The notes beneath the pieces are model-generated. The model was not told the origin of the DNA, did no database searches, and worked only from the letters and a program-made list of their open reading frames with translations. From Rhodococcus wratislaviensis (GTDB taxonomy: Bacteria > Actinomycetota > Actinomycetes > Mycobacteriales > Mycobacteriaceae): a stretch of 64,000 nt of DNA. The stretch lies in NCBI RefSeq assembly GCF_900455735.1, contig NZ_UAUI01000001.1, positions 186,001 through 250,000 on the forward strand, read 5' to 3'. Every line of letters starts with the position of its first letter. Position 1 is the first letter of the stretch. A program made the translations under genes and the position numbers. This document shows positions 53,603 through 61,723 of the stretch, in pieces.

Positions 53603-54480
53603 CACTCTGCCTTTCGACTGGTTGACTTCTGGGAATTCGCGCGGCGAATCACGATGTCGCCGAAGCTGGTACGTGCACGCACATCGACCTTCTCGTCGAC
53701 CGATTCGGGGCCGTCCACGGAGTCCAGGTGGTTGTGCACCTTCCCGAAGGACGTGTGGGCGTCGAGCCGGGCAGCGGTTCCGGAACGGATGCCGATCTCG
53801 ATTCGGCCGCACGCGGTCTCGAGCGACGCCGCGCCCCGCACCACCTGCCCGATGCGGATGTCGCCGTTGGCGGTTGCGGCCGTGAGGTCGGCGCGGGCGT
53901 CGTCGACGGAGATGTCCCCGTTGGCCGTCTTCACTCGCAGTCCGCCGCCGATCGCGCCGATCCAGTTGTCGCCGTTGGAGTTCTTGATCACCGCGCTGCC
54001 ATCGATCTCGCCGAGTCGGAGCTTGCCCGACCCTGTGCTCACGTCCGCATCTCCCGCGACGTGTTCCACGACGACCGTTCCCGCCCCGGTGTGCACGTCG
54101 AGCGCGCCCGTGCCGCCCAGCTGAACGTCACCCGTCGACGTCGTGACGCGGCACGCACCGAGTCGGCCGGTGCCACGGAACGTCGCAACCGACGCCTCTC
54201 CCTCGACCTGGGAGCCGGTCGGCAGCGCGATGGTGACATCGACGGACCCGGTCTTGCCGAACAGGCCGAGACCACGTTGCTTCGGCGCCTTGACCAGCAG
54301 GCTGCCGGCGGAGAATTCGACGCGGGTCTGCTCTGCGGCGTGGACGTCCGCTTCCCGGGAGCCGTCGCTGGGGCGGACGTCCACGACGGTGTCGTCGCGG
54401 TCGCTCGCCGTGATGCGCGCGTCACCGACGACGAGCTCGATCGTGGCCGATATCGGTGCCGGGGTGCTGAATGTGGGCAT
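53602..54480 (-). CDS. DUF4097-like beta-helical protein
   Basis: The 292-residue protein is dominated by repeated beta-strand turns of the DUF4097 type (ATFRGTGRLGACRVTTSTGDV, VSTGSGKLRLGEIDGSAVIKNSNGDN, TANGDISVDDARADLTAATANGDI). DUF4097 proteins form an extended right-handed beta-fold of unknown function. It starts at ATG 54480 and ends in the ABC ATPase start (TGATG). A ribbon-helix-helix regulator gene lies upstream. The function is unknown but the operon context suggests control of an envelope exporter. Confidence 0.82.
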   Translation of the reverse strand: MPTFSTPAPISATIELVVGDARITASDRDDTVVDVRPSDGSREADVHAAEQTRVEFSAGSLLVKAPKQRGLGLFGKTGSVDVTIALPTGSQVEGEASVATFRGTGRLGACRVTTSTGDVQLGGTGALDVHTGAGTVVVEHVAGDADVSTGSGKLRLGEIDGSAVIKNSNGDNWIGAIGGGLRVKTANGDISVDDARADLTAATANGDIRIGQVVRGAASLETACGRIEIGIRSGTAARLDAHTSFGKVHNHLDSVDGPESVDEKVDVRARTSFGDIVIRRANSQKSTSRKAE

Positions 54481-54531
54481 GGTGATCCTCCGGAATGTGG
54501 TGGTGGCGAGAGTCGGTGCGGGTCGGACGGG

Positions 54532-55047
54532 CTAGCGCACCCAGCCCGTGAAACGGTCGCTGCCGCGTGGTGCGCGCCGTTCGGAGCGGCGACTGTCGCC
54601 GTCGGACTCCAGCGCGGCGGCCGCGGACCGGACGAGCCAGGCGTTCACCGACAGTCCGGCCTCCCGCGCCGCCTCCTCGACGCGATCCTTGAGATCCTGC
54701 GAGAGACGGAGATTGATCCGAGTCATGGCGCCGTCGTCGACTTCCGGTGTTCGCGGCGGTGACACCTCCGGCGACGCGGCCGGCTCGTCGAATGAGTGCT
54801 CGACGGGCGCGGGAGTGACGACGAAGCTGGGCTCACGTCCGCGGAGACGAAGATCCACCGAGCCCGGTGCGAGGTCGCGGGTTATTTCGCTGGCGGCCGC
54901 CGACAACGCGTCCAGCAGTGCGAGCCGGACTCCGGCTTCCAGAGGTGCGGTGAGTCGCTCGGCCAGGGCCCGGGCGTCCTCTCCCCCGGCCTCGGCGGCT
55001 ACCGCCAGTTCGTGGCGGAGGGAAGCGACATAGGGTGTGAGATCCAT
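54532..55047 (-). CDS. Ribbon-helix-helix regulator
   Basis: The 171-residue protein ends in a ribbon-helix-helix domain (MTRINLRLSQDLKDRVEEAAREAGLSVNAWLVRSAAAALE, about residues 106-146). The N-terminal 100 residues are helical with an Ala/Glu-rich stretch and may mediate oligomerisation or signal input. It is the first gene of the DUF4097-ABC operon. Its start codon lies inside a palindromic operator (55047-55076), so it probably autoregulates this operon. Confidence 0.8.
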   Translation of the reverse strand: MDLTPYVASLRHELAVAAEAGGEDARALAERLTAPLEAGVRLALLDALSAAASEITRDLAPGSVDLRLRGREPSFVVTPAPVEHSFDEPAASPEVSPPRTPEVDDGAMTRINLRLSQDLKDRVEEAAREAGLSVNAWLVRSAAAALESDGDSRRSERRAPRGSDRFTGWVR

Positions 55048-55117
55048 GGTGCCATCATGGCATCACAATGGCACCATCGCAATGATTCACGGGAAACTCA
55101 TGCGCCATTGTGATGCC
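55047..55117. promoter_or_regulatory. Ribbon-helix-helix operator region
   Basis: Two perfect inverted repeats occur: TGGTGCCAT (55047-55055) with ATGGCACCA (55068-55076), and GGCATCACAATGGC (55059-55072) with GCCATTGTGATGCC (55104-55117). The ATGGC/GCCAT element recurs. The first repeat overlaps the ribbon-helix-helix start codon and the second spans its promoter. It likely binds the adjacent regulator. Confidence 0.65.
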
Positions 55118-55148
55118 TCGGTGGCGCAGGGTGGTCTCCGACCGCAGG

Positions 55149-56189
55149 TCAGGGCAACGATTCCGGCAACCCGAAGGGCTCGAAATGTTCCGGCCCGAGG
55201 AACGAGGTCAGGTCCGCGATCTTGGTGCCACGCAGGGTCAGCACGGTGATCGACCATCGGAGGTGGGTGCCGGCCTTTTCGTCCCACAGATAGAAGGCGA
55301 CGGCCGGCTGGCCGTTCGCACTCACCGGGAGGTGACGCCACGAACCGCACCCCGTGAGCGGAACCCGGACCGCGAAATCGGTCACCGCGGTCAGACCGCG
55401 GTACCAGTGCGCCATCGGCGGCATCGACCAGGTGACGTCCTCCGTGAGCAGGGCAACCAGGGCGTCGGCATCACCGCGTTCCAATGCCGTGGAGTACCCG
55501 GCGACGATGGCACGCAGACGCGTGTCGTCGATCTGTCGCACAGTTTGCGCCTGCGTGACCGGCGGAATCTTCTCGGCGACGATCGCCCGCGCCCGCTGCA
55601 GCGCGCTGTTCACCGACGCCGTCGACGTGTCCATGGTGTCGGCGATCTCGGCGGCGGAAAAACCCAAGACCTCGAAGAGGAGCAGAGCCGCACGCTGATT
55701 GCCCGGCAGATGTTGCAGTGCCGCAACGAATGCCAGTTCGACAGCCTCGCGTTGCTCGTACCGCGCGGCCGGCCCCGCCGAACCGGCGGTCAGACCGGCG
55801 TCGGCGTAGGGACCCAGCCAAGCCACTTCCGTGACCGGAACGTCACCGATGACGGCCCGGTCACTGGACGGGCCCAGGTCGACGGGCAGAGCCCGCCGAC
55901 CGCGTGATTCGACGGCGTCCAGGCACGTGCGCGTCGCGACGGTGTAGAGCCACGAACGCAGCGTGCTGCGACCTTCGAACCGCGCAAAGCCGCGCCACGC
56001 CCGCAACAGAGCATCCTGCAGCGCGTCGTCGGCGTCGTGACTGGAGCCGAGCATGCGGTAGCAGTGGGCGTGCAGTTCACGGCGCAACGGTCCGATCAGG
56101 CGGGTGAACGCGGCGTCGTCTCCGCCGCGGGCGCTGACCAGGTCGGCATCCTCGGCTTCCGCCGCCGCGTCGGGTGTTCGTGCGGACAT
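55149..56189 (-). CDS. ECF sigma factor with SnoaL-like C-terminus (SigG-like)
   Basis: The 346-residue protein has sigma-70 region 2 (FTRLIGPLRRELHAHCYRMLGSSHDADDALQDALLRAWRGFARFEG, about residues 25-75), region 4 (LQHLPGNQRAALLLFEVLGFSAAEIADTMDTSTASVNSALQRAR, about 160-205), and a SnoaL/NTF2-like C-terminus (about 225-340). Such C-terminal domains replace an anti-sigma in SigG-type factors. ATG 56189 is used; the ATG at 56249 is also possible. It converges on the ribbon-helix-helix gene region and is divergent from a decayed decarboxylase gene. No dedicated anti-sigma gene adjoins. Confidence 0.85.
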   Translation of the reverse strand: MSARTPDAAAEAEDADLVSARGGDDAAFTRLIGPLRRELHAHCYRMLGSSHDADDALQDALLRAWRGFARFEGRSTLRSWLYTVATRTCLDAVESRGRRALPVDLGPSSDRAVIGDVPVTEVAWLGPYADAGLTAGSAGPAARYEQREAVELAFVAALQHLPGNQRAALLLFEVLGFSAAEIADTMDTSTASVNSALQRARAIVAEKIPPVTQAQTVRQIDDTRLRAIVAGYSTALERGDADALVALLTEDVTWSMPPMAHWYRGLTAVTDFAVRVPLTGCGSWRHLPVSANGQPAVAFYLWDEKAGTHLRWSITVLTLRGTKIADLTSFLGPEHFEPFGLPESLP

Positions 56190-56269
56190 GTCGGTCACAA
56201 GGGACGATTCTGCCCGACTGCCGCGCTCGTAGGCCGAAATCATTCCCACTACGAAGGCTGGTGAGCCCG

Positions 56270-56916
56270 ATGGCTGACGACAAGACCGTGCACTCCGTCA
56301 CCTACGATCCGCTCCGATCGCTAGGTCTGACAACGGTGTTCGGAAACCCAGGTTCGACCGAGCAGACGTTTCTGCAGGACTTCCCGGACGATTTCACGTA
56401 TGTGCTCGGGTTGCAGGAAGCGTCGGTACTGGCGATGGCGGACGGCTTCGCGCAGTCGACGGGCGAGCCCGCACTGGAAAATTTCCATACCGCTGCGGAT
56501 ACCGGAAATGCGATGGGCAGCCTCGTCTCCGCGTACCGCGCCAGTACCCCGCTCATCGTGACCGCCGGACAGCAGACCCGCGAGATGCTGTTGCCGATCC
56601 GTATCTGGCCAACCGCGACGAAACGTTCATGCAGCAGCCCTGGGTCAAGTGGGCCTATCAGCCCGCACGGGCCGAGGATGTGCCCGCCGCGTTCATTAGC
56701 GCCTATGCGGTAGCGATGCAGCCGCCCATGGGCCCGGTGTTCCTGTCGATACCGCTGGACGCTTGGCACACGCCCGCCCTCGGGCCTGCGGTGATCAGAT
56801 CGGTCAGCGAGCGAACGGCTCCCGACACGCAACGGCTGCGTAGCTTCGCGGGCCGGATCAATCGTGCGGAGCGTCCGCTCCTGGCACGGACGGTGTCCCC
56901 GCACGACCGCTGCTGA
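56270..56916 (+). pseudogene. Disrupted benzoylformate decarboxylase-like gene
   Basis: Two frames together encode the N-terminal ThDP-enzyme part: VHSVTYDPLRSLGLTTVFGNPGSTEQTFLQDF, FHTAADTGNAMGSLVSAYRASTPLIVTAGQQTREML, then in another frame WVKWAYQPARAEDVPAAF and PVFLSIPLDAW. A missing base near 56590 (TTG|CCGAT instead of TTG|TCCGAT) causes the frameshift, and the rest of the roughly 530-residue enzyme is missing after about residue 215. This is a relic of a mandelate-pathway-type decarboxylase. Confidence 0.8.
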
Positions 56917-57155
56917 TCACCGGTTGGGTCCGCGACGGGCATCCGGAACACGAAACTACCCGACTCGCAACCGAAATCGCTGCTGCCGCCACGCGGATCA
57001 CCGGAATCCCGGCCGACCGGGTGTTGGTCGTCTTCCAGAGCAGCCCCGCCCACTACGCAGTCGAAGGCGGCCGCGTCCTTCCCGAGCCCGGCGATGTGAA
57101 CAGGCGGCCCGGACGTCCTCACCTACGTCGAGGACGCCGCGCAGCACGCTCCACC
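56892..57155 (+). pseudogene. Relics including a tautomerase-like fragment
   Basis: A further frame encodes PLLITGWVRDGHPEHETTR, then TEIAAAATRITGIPADRVLVVFQSS, which resembles the 4-oxalocrotonate tautomerase/MIF family. A different frame then gives GPDVLTYVEDAAQHAPPPHLVVVGAGVG. Neither has a start codon. The pieces are remnants joined behind the decarboxylase relic and end inside the convergent serine hydrolase gene. Confidence 0.5.
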
Positions 57156-57158
57156 ACC

Positions 57159-58538
57159 TCACCTGGTGGTGGTCGGAGCCGGTGTGGGCGCCAGTGACAA
57201 CCCGGCGTAGATCTCGTCGAGAACTGTGGGCAGCAAAGCGTTCGCCGTGGTCTTGCCCTCGGGCGACAGGGTCAGGTTCGTCCAGATCACCAACGTGACG
57301 TCGTTGTCCGGGTCGTAACCGATGAACGAGTTGAAACCAGGCAGCTCACCGCCGTGGTAGTACATCGAGGCGTTCGGCCCGAAACGCTGATAGCTGATGC
57401 CGTACCCGTACTGCTGCCCATCAGGTGCACTCGGATCCTCGGGTTGCAGGCTGTGGAGCCATTGCTGCTGGTACTCGGCATTCAGGACGTCGCCCGACAC
57501 CAGTGCCCGGATCCACGTGGTCAGGTCGTCCGCGGTGGAAATGGCGCCCCCGGCCGCGGTGGCGTAGGAGGAATTCTGGTGGGTGTAGTCGAGGGGCTGG
57601 AGTGTCCCCGCCCGTGCGGCGGCCTGCATGTCGGCGGGATACTCCTCGTCGACCATCGCGTAGGACGATCCGCCGTACATGTAGCCGTGCGAGTAGCGAT
57701 CCGGGATGGTCGCGGCGTCGTCGGCGGCGGGAAGCGAGGTTTGCTGCAACCCGAGGGGCCCGAACAATCGATCCCGGAATTGCTCGGCCAAAGGGCGCCC
57801 GCCGACCTTCTCTGCGATGAGACCCAGCACTGCGTAGTTCGTATTGCTGTACTCGTAGGACGTGCCCGGCGGGAATTCCGGCGGCTGCCGGAACGCGATA
57901 TCCAGAACCTCTCGAGGCGTCCAAGCCTTTGCCGGGTCGGCATCCAGAGTGGCCGCGAATTCGGGCGAATTCGTATAGTTGTACAGCCCACTGCGCATCG
58001 TCAACAACTCTGCGACGGTGATGTTCTCGCCGTTGGGCACATCCGAAACGTAGGCGGACACCGGGTCGCCGAACTCGAGTTTGCCGTCCTGGGCGAGGAG
58101 CACGATGAGCGCCGCGGTCATGGTCTTGGTGTTCGAGGCGATCCGGAAATGAGTGTGCCCATCGGGCGGCGTCTGCGCGCCCAGTTCGGTTGTGCCGACC
58201 ACAGCGTCGAAGTTCCCCTGCGGAGCGCGGAGTTGCACCACCGCGCCGGGGACGAGCAGTTCCTCGGCCGCAGCATCCACGGCGGCCTGGAAGGAAACCG
58301 GATCGATGGGTTTCAGCGCCGCCCCCGCTGGTGCGGTACCGGTCGCGGTCGTCGCGGCGGGCTGTGCACCGTGCGACGTCTGCGACGTCGTCTGCTCGGA
58401 CGTGGTGGAACAGCCCGCGATCACCAGGGCAACGCCCACCGCGAGCGCAGTGAAAAGGGTGGTACGCGGTGCGCGGCGACGCCCTACGGCCGTCCGGCTC
58501 GGCGCGTTCTGCGCGGGGGAATCCGTCATCGTCGGCAT
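57159..58538 (-). CDS. Class C beta-lactamase-fold serine hydrolase, lipoprotein
   Basis: The 459-residue protein has a lipoprotein signal (RTTLFTALAVGVALVIAGC, lipobox VIAGC) and a serine-hydrolase/class C beta-lactamase fold: SNTKTMTAALIVLLAQDGKL (SxxK near 135), YEYSNTNYAVLGLIAEKVGG (YxN), HGGELPGFNSFIGYDPD (H-x-G). Such proteins can be D,D-peptidases or esterases rather than lactamases. ATG 58538. It is divergent from a bicupin gene with a 187-bp gap. Substrate unknown. Confidence 0.85.
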   Translation of the reverse strand: MPTMTDSPAQNAPSRTAVGRRRAPRTTLFTALAVGVALVIAGCSTTSEQTTSQTSHGAQPAATTATGTAPAGAALKPIDPVSFQAAVDAAAEELLVPGAVVQLRAPQGNFDAVVGTTELGAQTPPDGHTHFRIASNTKTMTAALIVLLAQDGKLEFGDPVSAYVSDVPNGENITVAELLTMRSGLYNYTNSPEFAATLDADPAKAWTPREVLDIAFRQPPEFPPGTSYEYSNTNYAVLGLIAEKVGGRPLAEQFRDRLFGPLGLQQTSLPAADDAATIPDRYSHGYMYGGSSYAMVDEEYPADMQAAARAGTLQPLDYTHQNSSYATAAGGAISTADDLTTWIRALVSGDVLNAEYQQQWLHSLQPEDPSAPDGQQYGYGISYQRFGPNASMYYHGGELPGFNSFIGYDPDNDVTLVIWTNLTLSPEGKTTANALLPTVLDEIYAGLSLAPTPAPTTTR

Positions 58539-58725
58539 AAACGCCTCCGCGGCAGGGTTCGATACCGCACCGATGAGCGGTACCAGCTGGGCAGATCTCC
58601 CTGTGCATCGTAACCCCGATGCCCCGCCCGTTCCTTTGACTTCACCGGAACAATCCTGCGTGGAACGACATACTTCTCCCTGTACGCGCGAACTGCTTCC
58701 CACCACCGACACGGAAGGCAATTCC

Positions 58726-59781
58726 ATGAGCACGCGACGCAGCAGCCATAGCACCTCGCTGACCGACGGCGAGATCGTCGAGCAATCCGATCTCGGCTCG
58801 ATCACCCGGATTACAGCGGACACGTTCCCGATACTGAAAGGAATGTCGATCAAGCGCGTGCTGATCAATCCCGGAGCGATGCGCACGCCCCATTGGCACG
58901 CGAACGCCAACGAACTCACCTACTGCGTGTCCGGAACATCGCTGGTCTCCGTTCTGGATACCGGCAGCACGTTCTCCACCTTCACGATCGGCGCCGGGGA
59001 AATGTTCCACATCGATTCGGGCTCGCTGCACCACATCGAGAACGTCGGCGACGATGTCGCGGAGTTCATCATCGCCTTCCGTAGCGAGCGGCCCGAAGAC
59101 TTCGGTCTGGGCGCAGCGTTCGGCGCGATGACCGATGCAGTCCTCGGCAACACCTACGATCTGGACGCTTCGGATTTCACCAAGATCCGGCGTGACACCA
59201 CCGACCGCTCCCTGGCGGCACGAATCGGCGATCCCGTGGTGTCACCGGCGGCCCGCTTCTCCGATGGTCACAAGTTCGCCGTCGAAGACCAGAATCCGAC
59301 CATCAGCCTCGCCGTCGGATCCGCCCACCTGGCGCGCGTCCAGTTCTGGCCGGCGCTGAAAGATCTGTCGATGTACTCGCTGCGGATCCGCGAGGACGGG
59401 ATGCGGGAACCGCACTGGCACCCGATCACTGCCGAGATGGGATACGTGCGCCGCGGATCAGCGCGGATGACGGTCATGGACCCGGACGGCTCCCTCGACA
59501 CCTGGTATCTCGAGGAGGGTGACGTGTATTTCATTCCCCGCGCGTACCCGCACCACATCGAGGTCGTGGGATCCGAGGACATCCATTTCCTGATCTTCTT
59601 CGACCAGCCCACCCCCGGCGACATCGGATACCGCGCAGCGGTCAGCGCGTACTCCCGCGAAGTGCTCGCCGCCACGTTCGACACCCACATCGACGATTTG
59701 CCGAACTTCCCGTTCACCTCCGCCGACCCGCTCATCGTCACCCGTAACAACCCGCTCGACGAACGCGGCGTCGGGGAATAA
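58726..59781 (+). CDS. Bicupin, oxalate-decarboxylase-like
   Basis: The 351-residue protein has two cupin barrels. The first has metal ligands in PHWHANANELTYCVSG and HHIENVGDDVAEF; the second in PHWHPITAEMGYVRRG and PHHIEVVGSED. Metal (Mn or Fe) in each barrel is expected from the HxH...E...H patterns. Bicupins include oxalate decarboxylase; the substrate here is not certain. AAGGCAATTCC lies before ATG 58726. No operon partner is apparent. Confidence 0.88.
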   Translation: MSTRRSSHSTSLTDGEIVEQSDLGSITRITADTFPILKGMSIKRVLINPGAMRTPHWHANANELTYCVSGTSLVSVLDTGSTFSTFTIGAGEMFHIDSGSLHHIENVGDDVAEFIIAFRSERPEDFGLGAAFGAMTDAVLGNTYDLDASDFTKIRRDTTDRSLAARIGDPVVSPAARFSDGHKFAVEDQNPTISLAVGSAHLARVQFWPALKDLSMYSLRIREDGMREPHWHPITAEMGYVRRGSARMTVMDPDGSLDTWYLEEGDVYFIPRAYPHHIEVVGSEDIHFLIFFDQPTPGDIGYRAAVSAYSREVLAATFDTHIDDLPNFPFTSADPLIVTRNNPLDERGVGE

Positions 59782-60257
59782 TCACCGACAGCATGTGTCG
59801 CACACCGAGACCGTTCCCGTTTCAAGAACTGCGCCGAGGGTAATTGCGGTGTATGGGCGCACGAGCGAGGTCGAGCGGCCGGGAAACACCGGCCAGGCCT
59901 GACAGTGGAGGAGACAACCTGACGGCAACCGCCGAGTCCAGGACGACGGCTCGGTCCTCCACGAGTGGGAAAAGCTCGACGCGGCCCTCCGAAGCACTCC
60001 CCGGACGGCTGCCACGAAGGCGACCGCTGCCACCCAGGCGACCGGCCGCGAAACCGACGTCCGCCGCCTCACCTCACAGCCTTCCTCGGAGGACGAAACC
60101 AGCGCCCCGATCGACGCGAACAAACGCCACCGCCGACACTGCGACGCCGACGACCCGGAAGCGTTCTCGAGACACTGGGTCCCGCGCAACGCCGGCGCAC
60201 ACCCGCCGGCGCGACCCGGTTGCGCAGAGTTCCGAAAACGGCCTGCTGTCGCATTCG
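59782..60257. pseudogene. Disrupted 5' part of a membrane-protein gene
   Basis: This 476-bp stretch has a coding-like frame with strong third-position GC from about 59930 to 60130 (DDGSVLHEWEKLDAALRSTP..., SSEDETSAPIDAN), but the membrane-protein frame downstream is different. A ribosome site (GTGGAGGAGACAACC) at about 59907 precedes a CTG, not a normal start. I infer a frameshift in the original 5' end. No complete gene. Confidence 0.4.
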
Positions 60258-60632
60258 GTGGAGGTCGTCAGTGAGTGGCTGAAAAACCATGCCCACCGTC
60301 TCGTGGACGCGGTGCGCGACCGCGGTGCGACGATGGCGCAGAATATTCGGCAGAAATTCCAGGATTGGATGGACACGCTCGTCGACGCGATTGCACACAA
60401 CGATGCGGGAATGGGAGCCGGAATCGCAGCCGTTCGGGCCGCCCTGACGGGTAAGAATCCCGTGTGGGCCGCGATCAAAGCGCTGGTGTCCGGGTTGAGT
60501 GGCAAGGCTAAGGTCGCCCTCGTTCTCCTGCTGGTGCTCGGGCTGGTCCTTGCACCGGTACTGGTCGTGGTCCTGCTGCTGGTGCTCGTCGTCGCAGCTC
60601 TCGTCGCGGCGGTGCGCGCCGCCTCCGCGTGA
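60258..60632 (+). CDS. Small membrane protein upstream of the gas vesicle genes (5' end uncertain)
   Basis: From GTG 60258 a 124-residue protein with VEVVSEWLKNHAHRLVDAVRDRGATMAQNIRQKFQDWMD is followed by a Lys/Ala linker and two strongly hydrophobic helices (VALVLLLVLGLVLAPVLVVVLLLVLVVAALVAAV). The true start may lie further upstream in a shifted frame. Function unknown. Confidence 0.5.
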   Translation: MEVVSEWLKNHAHRLVDAVRDRGATMAQNIRQKFQDWMDTLVDAIAHNDAGMGAGIAAVRAALTGKNPVWAAIKALVSGLSGKAKVALVLLLVLGLVLAPVLVVVLLLVLVVAALVAAVRAASA

Positions 60633-60998
60633 CGCCCAGCACGTATCCGGTAAAACACACTGCCGCTCAATCACTTTCGAAATTCGGTACTCAACTCGCA
60701 ACTCGCGATACTACACATGGATGCGCTGACTCACGGGTGCGTCACGGTCACTGCGGCAGAAACGCGGGATCGTCCGCTCCCCCATCTCTCGGCAGGCAGC
60801 GAAGGGCCGCAGTCGCCGCGCGAAGTTACCTGAATCGAGTTTTCTGCTGTTGGTTGAGTGGCCCGCGGCTGGGGTAGTCGACAAGCGGCGCCTCTTACCG
60901 CGCACGGTTGTGCGAGACATTTCCGCGGACGGTTCTGCGACACATTGCCGGAGTGGGCGAGCGGTGCGCCGGTGACTACTCGGTAAAGGGGTTCGACG
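60633..60998. other. Intergenic region before the gas vesicle genes
   Basis: This 366-bp stretch has no coding-like frame I support. A possible alternative-sigma promoter is listed separately. It is the regulatory region of the downstream gvp genes. Confidence 0.55.
60852..60876 (+). promoter_or_regulatory. Possible SigF/SigB-type promoter for the gvp genes
   Basis: GGTTG (60852-60856), 15 bp, then GGGTA (60872-60876) resembles the SigF/SigB-type consensus GGTTT-N15-17-GGGTA of actinobacteria. It lies about 120 bp upstream of the first gvp-cluster gene. Confidence 0.35.
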
Positions 60999-61718
60999 AT
61001 GAAGACCAAAGGTCAGGTGGCAATGGCCGTCGGCGCGGGATACATGCTGGGCCGAACACACAGAATGAAGATGGCACTGATGCTCGCGGCTGCGGGTGCG
61101 ACCGGACGCTTTCCCGGCGGGCCCCGCGACCTACTGGAACGCGGCACGAAAATGCTCGCGAGCTCCCCCGAGTTCGCCAAGATCAGCGACTCGGTGCGAG
61201 AAGAGCTGGTCAGTGCAGCGAAGGCCGCTGCGGTCACCGCCGCAAGCCAACGTATCAATTCGCTCAACAACCGGCTTCTGTCAGGCGGCGGAGAAGTCAT
61301 CGACAACGTGGGCGACACCGTGGACGACACTGTCAGCGGTGTGGGCGGCTCGGTCGGCAAGCTCAGCAGAGTCGGAAAACTCGGACGTAAGCGGCGCGGC
61401 ACGTCCCAGGACGAGGAGTACGACGAATCCGACGTCGACGAAGAGCCGGACGAGCAGTACGCCGAAGAGGACGAGGAGTACGAGGAGCCCGAAGAACCCG
61501 AAGAGGACGAAGAGGCCGCCGACGAGGAACCCGCCCCTCGCAAGCGCCCCGCCGCGCGTCGACGGACTTCCAGCAACGGTAGCTCCCGGCCGGCAGGCAG
61601 GTCGCGGACCGCGGAATCCGACGAAGACGACGATAACGAAGAGGCTCCTGCCCGCAAACGCAGGACGCGGGCCAAGGCCACGACGGACTCTGCGCCCGTC
61701 CGACGGGAACGGAGGTGA
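60999..61718 (+). CDS. Gas vesicle cluster protein, acidic/basic C-terminus (GvpY-like)
   Basis: The 239-residue protein starts MKTKGQVAMAVGAGYMLGRTHRMKMALMLAAAGATG with a short hydrophobic stretch. A Ser/Ala/Val-rich middle follows (SDSVREELVSAAKAAAVTAASQR, VDDTVSGVGGSVGKLSRVGKL). The C-terminal third is very acidic (EEYDESDVDEEPDEQYAEEDEEYEEP) and then Arg/Lys-rich (RKRPAARRRTSSNG). It resembles the gvpY-type gene of Streptomyces gas vesicle clusters in position. ATG 60999. Its stop overlaps the next gene's start region, so they are cotranscribed. Confidence 0.65.
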   Translation: MKTKGQVAMAVGAGYMLGRTHRMKMALMLAAAGATGRFPGGPRDLLERGTKMLASSPEFAKISDSVREELVSAAKAAAVTAASQRINSLNNRLLSGGGEVIDNVGDTVDDTVSGVGGSVGKLSRVGKLGRKRRGTSQDEEYDESDVDEEPDEQYAEEDEEYEEPEEPEEDEEAADEEPAPRKRPAARRRTSSNGSSRPAGRSRTAESDEDDDNEEAPARKRRTRAKATTDSAPVRRERR

Positions 61719-61723
61719 TGGCG

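Noticed and set aside
59844-60632. A single 262-residue membrane protein covering the whole stretch
   Set aside because: The first half in this frame is low-complexity Arg/Pro/Ser/Thr while another frame has coding-like codon use, so a frame break is more likely than one intact gene.
60711-61061. Minus-strand open frames in the pre-gvp gap
   Set aside because: They have no coding bias, no ribosome site and overlap the first gvp-cluster gene.
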